From NCBI GenBank assembly GCA_946403755.1, contig CAMJBC010000003.1:62001-126000 (forward strand): a DNA stretch of 64,000 nt, read 5' to 3'. Under the pieces are notes generated by a model. The model did no database searches. It had not been told where the DNA came from and worked only from the letters and a program-made list of their open reading frames with translations. The stretch's first letter is position 1, and every line of letters begins with the position of its first letter. This document shows, in pieces, positions 59,270-64,000 of this stretch. The position numbers and the translations under genes are program-made. This stretch comes from an uncultured Mycoplasmatota bacterium (GTDB taxonomy: Bacteria > Bacillota_I > Bacilli_A > RF39 > UBA660).

Positions 59270-60166
59270 ATGGCGTTTTTATCTAAATTAAAAGATATTT
59301 TTTATGATAAAGTTGAAGTAGATCCTGAAGATGAAGTGGAAGAAATCGAGGAACCTATCAAACCAGTTAAGGAAGTTAGGGAAGAAAAGCCAAGAGTTGA
59401 AGAAATCAAGTCATTTGAAGATGAATTAGAAGAAATAGTTACTGAAAAAGCAGAAGAACCTGTAAGAGAAAGAGATTTATTTAGAAATGATAAACCATTT
59501 ACTTTTACAGAACTTGAAGATGAAGAGGATTTACCTCCAAGAAAGAGTGTACTTGATTTAGATAATAGGGATGTTAGACCAGCTGCTCCAGTAGTTGAAG
59601 ATAGAACTAGATATGAAAGTCCTAAAACTGATGCTCCTAGAGTATTTAAGCCAACACCAGTTATTTCTCCAATATATGGTATCTTAGATAAAGATTACAA
59701 AAAAGAAGAAATTAGAGAAAAGAGTGAAAGTACTTCTAAACCTATAGTTAGTGCTACTACTACATATGATAGTGTTAGAAGAAAAGCTTATGGTACTTTA
59801 GAAGATGATTTAGAAGATACATTAAATTCAATGAATAAATTATCTACTAATGATGTAAGTAATGCTGCAGATGATGATGTTAATACTGCTGACTTAGAAG
59901 ATGCAAGTAAAACATTAGCTGAATTAAATGAAAAGACTCAAAAGATAGAAAATTTAATTAATAGAATAGAAGAAGCTTCTGATGAATTAGATAGAACAAT
60001 GAGTATTGGTGAACTTGAAGATACTGCTGAACTTGATAATTTTGAAACTGAAGATAATAAAACAGTTGGAACTTTAGAACCAGAAGATAAAACAATGACA
60101 GATAGTACTTTAGAACATGACTTATTTAACCTAATAGATTCTATGTATGATGATAAGGAGGAATAA
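59270..60166 (+). CDS. Acidic, largely disordered protein, 298 aa
   Basis: MAFLSKLKDIFYDKVEVD at the start is an amphipathic helix, which may touch the membrane. The rest is Glu/Asp/Lys-rich and low in hydrophobics, so probably unstructured, except a conserved-looking motif RVFKPTPVISPIYGILDKDY near 125-145 and a helical stretch ASKTLAELNEKTQKIENLINRIEEASDEL near 212-245. It resembles envelope or division adaptor proteins in layout, but no family is assigned. AAAGAGGTG precedes the ATG and the next gene starts two bases after the stop. Confidence 0.65.
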   Translation: MAFLSKLKDIFYDKVEVDPEDEVEEIEEPIKPVKEVREEKPRVEEIKSFEDELEEIVTEKAEEPVRERDLFRNDKPFTFTELEDEEDLPPRKSVLDLDNRDVRPAAPVVEDRTRYESPKTDAPRVFKPTPVISPIYGILDKDYKKEEIREKSESTSKPIVSATTTYDSVRRKAYGTLEDDLEDTLNSMNKLSTNDVSNAADDDVNTADLEDASKTLAELNEKTQKIENLINRIEEASDELDRTMSIGELEDTAELDNFETEDNKTVGTLEPEDKTMTDSTLEHDLFNLIDSMYDDKEE

Positions 60167-60168
60167 TA

Positions 60169-60465
60169 ATGAGTGAATCTTTAGTAATAATAATATATGC
60201 ATTATTAATAGTATTCTTAATTATAGCTATTATAATAGGAGTTAAAGTATTAATTACTTTAAACAAAGTAAATGATTTAATTGATGATGCAACTGAGAAA
60301 TTAAGTGCATTGGATAAGTTATTTGATGTAATTAATTTTGCAACAGATAGAATGTCAATGGTTACTGAGGTTGTTATTGGTTTTTTAACAAATGGTCTTG
60401 GTAAACTATTTAAACCATCTAGAAAGTCTAAAAAATCAAAAAAGGAGGATGAGGAAGATGAGTAA
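60169..60465 (+). CDS. Small membrane protein with coiled coil (DUF948-like)
   Basis: The 98-aa protein has an N-terminal transmembrane helix (about 4-32, LVIIIYALLIVFLIIAIIIGVKVLITL), then a helix with heptad-like spacing (KVNDLIDDATEKLSALDKLFDVINF) and a basic/acidic tail. This matches the DUF948/YtxG-type layout. It is immediately followed by, and overlaps by 8 bp, a YtxH-like gene, the same pairing as ytxG-ytxH. Confidence 0.72.
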   Translation: MSESLVIIIYALLIVFLIIAIIIGVKVLITLNKVNDLIDDATEKLSALDKLFDVINFATDRMSMVTEVVIGFLTNGLGKLFKPSRKSKKSKKEDEEDE

Positions 60466-60859
60466 AAAAGGTGGATTTGGAAAATTCTTAGGAGGACTTG
60501 CTATAGGAGCAGGTTTAGGATTATTACTTAGTCCTGATACAGGAGAAAACAATAGAAAAGCTTTAGCTAAAAAGATTGATGAATTAGTTAAGAGAATTAA
60601 AGAAGTAGATCTTGATGAAGTTAAAGATGAATTATTATATAAAGCTGAAATGTTACAATCTGAATTAAGTAACTTAGATAAAGAAACTGCTAAGGAGAAA
60701 ATTTTAGATAAAGCAGAAGATATTAGAAAAAAAGCAGAAGAATTATATAAACTTGCTATTGAAAAAGGAACTCCAGTAGTTGAAAGATCAGCAGATAATG
60801 TTAGAAAACAAGCTATTAAGTTTCTTAAAAATGCAGAAAAGAAATTAGAAAATAAGTAA
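60458..60859 (+). CDS. YtxH-domain protein
   Basis: The 133-aa protein starts MSKKGGFGKFLGGLAIGAGLGLLLSPDTGENNRKAL: a short Gly-rich membrane helix followed by SP.TG..NRK, the YtxH signature. The remainder is one long charged helix (coiled coil or amphipathic), as in LEA-like stress proteins. ATG 60458 has GGAGG/GAGGAAG upstream; a longer frame from 60392 overlaps the previous gene fully and is not used. YtxH in B. subtilis is a general stress protein. Confidence 0.85.
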   Translation: MSKKGGFGKFLGGLAIGAGLGLLLSPDTGENNRKALAKKIDELVKRIKEVDLDEVKDELLYKAEMLQSELSNLDKETAKEKILDKAEDIRKKAEELYKLAIEKGTPVVERSADNVRKQAIKFLKNAEKKLENK

Positions 60860-60860
60860 T

Positions 60861-60890
60861 ATTAAAAACTACCTTTATGGTAGTTTTTTT
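60861..60890 (+). terminator. Terminator after the YtxH-like gene
   Basis: AAAAACTACC/GGTAGTTTTT stem (60864-60873 with 60879-60888), T run. Confidence 0.88.
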
Positions 60891-60891
60891 A

Positions 60892-60920
60892 TTGAAAGAT
60901 AATAGAATATATTATATAAT
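60892..60920 (+). promoter_or_regulatory. Promoter of the large membrane protein gene
   Basis: TTGAAA (60892-60897), 17 bp, TATAAT (60915-60920). Confidence 0.85.
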
Positions 60921-60941
60921 TTATAATAGGGATGTGATGAT

Positions 60942-63900
60942 ATGAAAAAAGAAAAAACTATGATACTTATAGCATCAATACTTTTAATTATTAGAGGAGT
61001 TTTAGGAAGCCTTTTAGGAATATTTGCTTATATTGATTCATATACTTATAGTGATCATATATTTGAAATAATTGTACTTGTATATTCACTAGTTGCATTA
61101 GGAATTGGTATTACTGCAATTAGTGTTTCTAGAAAAGATGAAACGTTATTGAAAAGAAAGGGTCTTATATTAACATTTGCAATTCTTTCAATATTCCAAA
61201 CTATAGTTGCTAGTGTATTATTATTTATAGCATATGATGGAGTAAGTAGAATGGCTAAGAGTAATAATGCTGTACCAAATGCTCCTAATAATACAACTAA
61301 GAGTGTTGCTAAAAAAGAAGTAGTTAAAGAATATGTATCTCCTGAAAAGAAAAAGATTGATATTCTTGCTAAATTGGGTGTATTTTTAGTTGTTTTATCT
61401 GGATTCATATTATCAACAAGTTATAATAATTTATTTTCATCTGATATATCTAAACCAATTATAATGATAATATTATTCTTAATATTTAGATTGTTATATA
61501 GATTATTTGATCAAAGAATTAAAATTGAAAGTTCTAGTAAATTATATTACATATTATCTTATGTATTCTTTGTATTAATTTTTGTGTCTATTGGATATTT
61601 TAATATAATTAGTTATGATTTATCATTTAGTGGATATTATTCAAATTTAATGTATGCAATTGTATTACTAAGTTTATCTTTTTCACTTGCTAGTATTAAG
61701 AATAAATATGGATACAAAGTATTAGGAGAGATTAGTTTCTCATTAGTAATTTTATCTATTATATTAGTTTTAGATCAATTTAATTTTGATAGAACTCAAA
61801 TAATGGGTATATTATTAATAATATCTTTATTTATCTATATGAATAAAGATAGATTAAATAATTGTATTCTTAATATAAATGATATTATGTTTGCATTAGT
61901 TGGGCTTGTATATTTATCTACATATATATTTAGTGGTGAATTTAAACTATTTGAATTAATAATTGGAATATTTATTATAGCTTTATTAAGACAAAGAATA
62001 GTTATGAATGATAGGTTTGCTTGTGCTACTAAATATATATTACCAATATTTATAAATATATTAATTGTATCTACAATTACTCAAGCAAGTAATTCTTGTT
62101 CTATGGGTGATGCTAGTGAAATATTTATTACTCCACAAATATTCAATTATAGAATGATTACTATTATTGTATTGTTATTAGGAAATTATTTATTTTTAAG
62201 AGCTAGAGATAAAGAAACAATACATAGTGGACTTATTAGTTCTATAGTATTAATATTATTAGAAACAATATCTTTAGTTAATTTAGAATATAGTATGCTA
62301 GGTGTATTAGCATCAATTGTTACATTTAGTTATATAACAGTAATATTAACTGTAGCTCAAAAAGATTTTATTAAAAAGACATGTTTAATTACTCAATTTA
62401 TTAGTTTATTATTGCTTGCTATAAGTGGAGTATTATTCTATAAAAATAATGGTATAAGTGTATCTTATGATACATTTGTTAATGTATTCTTAATATTTGT
62501 TATGATATTAAATAAATTTGAGAAAAAACTATTTGAAGAATATAAACTAATTAGACCTGTATATTTTACAACAGTTATTACTTTATTATTAACTTGTAGT
62601 ATATTTATTTCACAACATAATATTGCTTATAATTTATTAATGTTAGCTTTATTATTTATATATAGAAGATATGCCAATATATATGAAAATAAAAAGCATG
62701 TATTTAATTATTTAATACTTGCTTGCGCTTTCTTAAATTTATCTGCTATTGTTATTACATTTACTAGTACATTAATTACTAATTTAATATTATTAGTATC
62801 ATTATTAATAACAGCATATTATGTAAGTAAACAAAAATATAGTTCATATTTTATATTTTGTTTAGCTTATTTACCATATGTACAAGCATTAAGTGAAGTT
62901 ACTATGGGACATGAAATGTTTGTAATATTATCTAGATTACCATTAATATTTATTACATTTGTAATATCTAGAAAGATATTATCAATGAATAAAGTAGGAA
63001 ACTTAGTAGTTGAAATTATATTATTAGCAATGGTATTCTTTAGTTATATTTTTGAAGTAGAATTAACTTTAGGATTATTTACATTTGTACTTGCTCTTAT
63101 AATGATTTATATAGGATTTAAAAATGAAAAATATAATTCATTATTTATAGTAGGTATAGGAGCAACATTATTAAATATAATAGTTCAATTAGCTGATTTC
63201 TGGGCTTCAGTACCATTACCAGTATATTTACTTGTAAGTGGTCTTGCTATTATTGGATATGTTACTTATAAAGAAATAAATAAAAATAAAGCAAAAGAAG
63301 AGCCTAAGAAAGAAAAAGTAATAGAAGAAAATATAGATACTAAAAATAATGCTATTAATATTGTGTTATTATTAATTACTTGTTCTTGTATTTTAATTAA
63401 TCACTACAATATTAGAACAGAAATTAAAGCAAAAGAATTAAAAGAAATTGAAACAAAATTAGTAGCAAAAGGAATAGATATTAATACAGTTTATTATAAT
63501 GAAGATAATGAATACTTATATATAGTAGAAGGTAATCATTATGATGTAGAAACTATTCTAAGAGAATATGTTAAAGATTATGATAGTATTAGATATAAAT
63601 CATATCATATTAAATATGTTCCTTCAGATAAATTACAAGAAATAAAAGATGATTATAAAAGAATAGGTTATTATGATTATTCAGATGATTATGATTACTT
63701 ATATGAATATCATATGGGAACACAAAGATCTTTCTATTATAGCGGGCCAGTTAAAAGAGATATTAAAATTGGTGGTGTTAATTTAGAAGTTAAAAATAAA
63801 ATTATTAATTATTTAAATGGCGCTAATGATTACTATAGTAAATATAATACTTATACTAAACTTGTATATAATGTTTATGATGCTAATTATTTAGAATTAT

Positions 63901-64000
63901 ACATTTCTAATGTTGGTGATAATATAGTAGTTGTTAGTACTTCTGAAGGAAATAAACAAATAACAAAAGATGGATTATATAGATTTAAAGATAAATATGG
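60942..64000 (+). CDS. Large polytopic membrane protein (3' truncated by window)
   Basis: The frame opens at ATG 60942 and stays open to the window end (at least 1019 codons). Three hydrophobic helices come first (about 7-95), then a polar loop with SVAKKEVVKEYVSPEKKK (about 105-135), and then some twenty consecutive helices up to about 785. A Lys/Glu-rich loop follows, with one more helix near 805-822 and a soluble C-terminal region continuing past the edge. The order resembles large DUF2339/DUF2157-like membrane proteins, but no motif allows a name. A strong promoter and a GGGATGTGATGAT leader precede it. Function unknown. Confidence 0.75.
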   Translation, partial: MKKEKTMILIASILLIIRGVLGSLLGIFAYIDSYTYSDHIFEIIVLVYSLVALGIGITAISVSRKDETLLKRKGLILTFAILSIFQTIVASVLLFIAYDGVSRMAKSNNAVPNAPNNTTKSVAKKEVVKEYVSPEKKKIDILAKLGVFLVVLSGFILSTSYNNLFSSDISKPIIMIILFLIFRLLYRLFDQRIKIESSSKLYYILSYVFFVLIFVSIGYFNIISYDLSFSGYYSNLMYAIVLLSLSFSLASIKNKYGYKVLGEISFSLVILSIILVLDQFNFDRTQIMGILLIISLFIYMNKDRLNNCILNINDIMFALVGLVYLSTYIFSGEFKLFELIIGIFIIALLRQRIVMNDRFACATKYILPIFINILIVSTITQASNSCSMGDASEIFITPQIFNYRMITIIVLLLGNYLFLRARDKETIHSGLISSIVLILLETISLVNLEYSMLGVLASIVTFSYITVILTVAQKDFIKKTCLITQFISLLLLAISGVLFYKNNGISVSYDTFVNVFLIFVMILNKFEKKLFEEYKLIRPVYFTTVITLLLTCSIFISQHNIAYNLLMLALLFIYRRYANIYENKKHVFNYLILACAFLNLSAIVITFTSTLITNLILLVSLLITAYYVSKQKYSSYFIFCLAYLPYVQALSEVTMGHEMFVILSRLPLIFITFVISRKILSMNKVGNLVVEIILLAMVFFSYIFEVELTLGLFTFVLALIMIYIGFKNEKYNSLFIVGIGATLLNIIVQLADFWASVPLPVYLLVSGLAIIGYVTYKEINKNKAKEEPKKEKVIEENIDTKNNAINIVLLLITCSCILINHYNIRTEIKAKELKEIETKLVAKGIDINTVYYNEDNEYLYIVEGNHYDVETILREYVKDYDSIRYKSYHIKYVPSDKLQEIKDDYKRIGYYDYSDDYDYLYEYHMGTQRSFYYSGPVKRDIKIGGVNLEVKNKIINYLNGANDYYSKYNTYTKLVYNVYDANYLELYISNVGDNIVVVSTSEGNKQITKDGLYRFKDKY

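Noticed and set aside
61055-61408. Minus-strand open frame of 117 codons.
   Set aside because: It lies within the continuous plus-strand membrane protein frame, which has a promoter and a start with good context.

Overview
The window is AT-rich chromosomal DNA of a low-GC Gram-positive bacterium (Bacillota), most like the small-genome, uncultured gut Bacilli. Signs of this are Bacillus-type synteny blocks (dnaG-rpoD-trmK; rimP-nusA-rnpM-infB-rbfA; ireB-ruvX-DUF1292-mltG-trmR ... U32-U32-greA), AGA-dominated arginine codons, strong Shine-Dalgarno sites and sigma-A type promoters with 17-bp spacers. TGA is used as a real stop (infB, ireB, sufC-like, trmR) and TGG for Trp, so this is the standard bacterial code and not the Mycoplasma code. 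The presence of prsA, mltG, uppS, a VanY-type carboxypeptidase and a glucosaminidase indicates a cell wall. No phage, IS element, CRISPR array or rRNA was seen; this is host chromosome with gaps usually below 100 bp.

Layout. 1-4.6 kb: end of dnaJ, then dnaG, rpoD and trmK with overlapping ends, and a D,D-carboxypeptidase. 4.7-8.9 kb: a 1131-aa protein with Clp-N-like repeats and a TelA-like C-terminal region, then a JAMM metalloprotease. 8.9-19.7 kb: tRNA-Leu, a minimal two-gene SufC/SufB Fe-S module, a CofE-like ligase, recX, prsA, serS, an M3-like peptidase, an ATP-grasp protein and a Y-family polymerase with a LexA-like box. 19.8-24.5 kb: a lone Hpt protein and the rimP-to-rbfA translation operon behind a rimP leader hairpin. 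24.6-30.8 kb: mgtE, uppS and a surface protein of InlB-type repeats ending in a thrombospondin-type-1 domain. 30.9-42.9 kb: the ireB-mltG-trmR operon, a DUF4116-type protein, two U32 genes, greA, tig, a TMEM43-like protein and tex. 43-47.2 kb: a secreted papain-like protease with a C-terminal dockerin, overlapping a membrane protein with an N-terminal cohesin-like domain. 47.3-53.7 kb: tRNA-Ser, gltX, an ABC exporter, an orphan XRE regulator, an Hpt-linker-REC protein and tRNA-Arg. 53.7-64 kb: a broken small gene, several unknown genes, a membrane-anchored GH73 glucosaminidase, trmB, a lipoprotein, a three-gene envelope cluster with a YtxH protein, and a large polytopic membrane protein cut by the window end.

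The most interesting candidate system is the protease-dockerin / cohesin-membrane-anchor pair (43.1-47.2 kb), which looks like a self-contained way to dock a secreted protease on its own cell. Other points of note are the repeat/TSP1 surface protein, the Clp-N/TelA-like giant, the two related Hpt proteins (one fused to a receiver), two palindromic operators in the XRE/Hpt-REC intergenic region, and a RimP reduced to its N-terminal domain. All family calls were made by reading motifs, without database searches.
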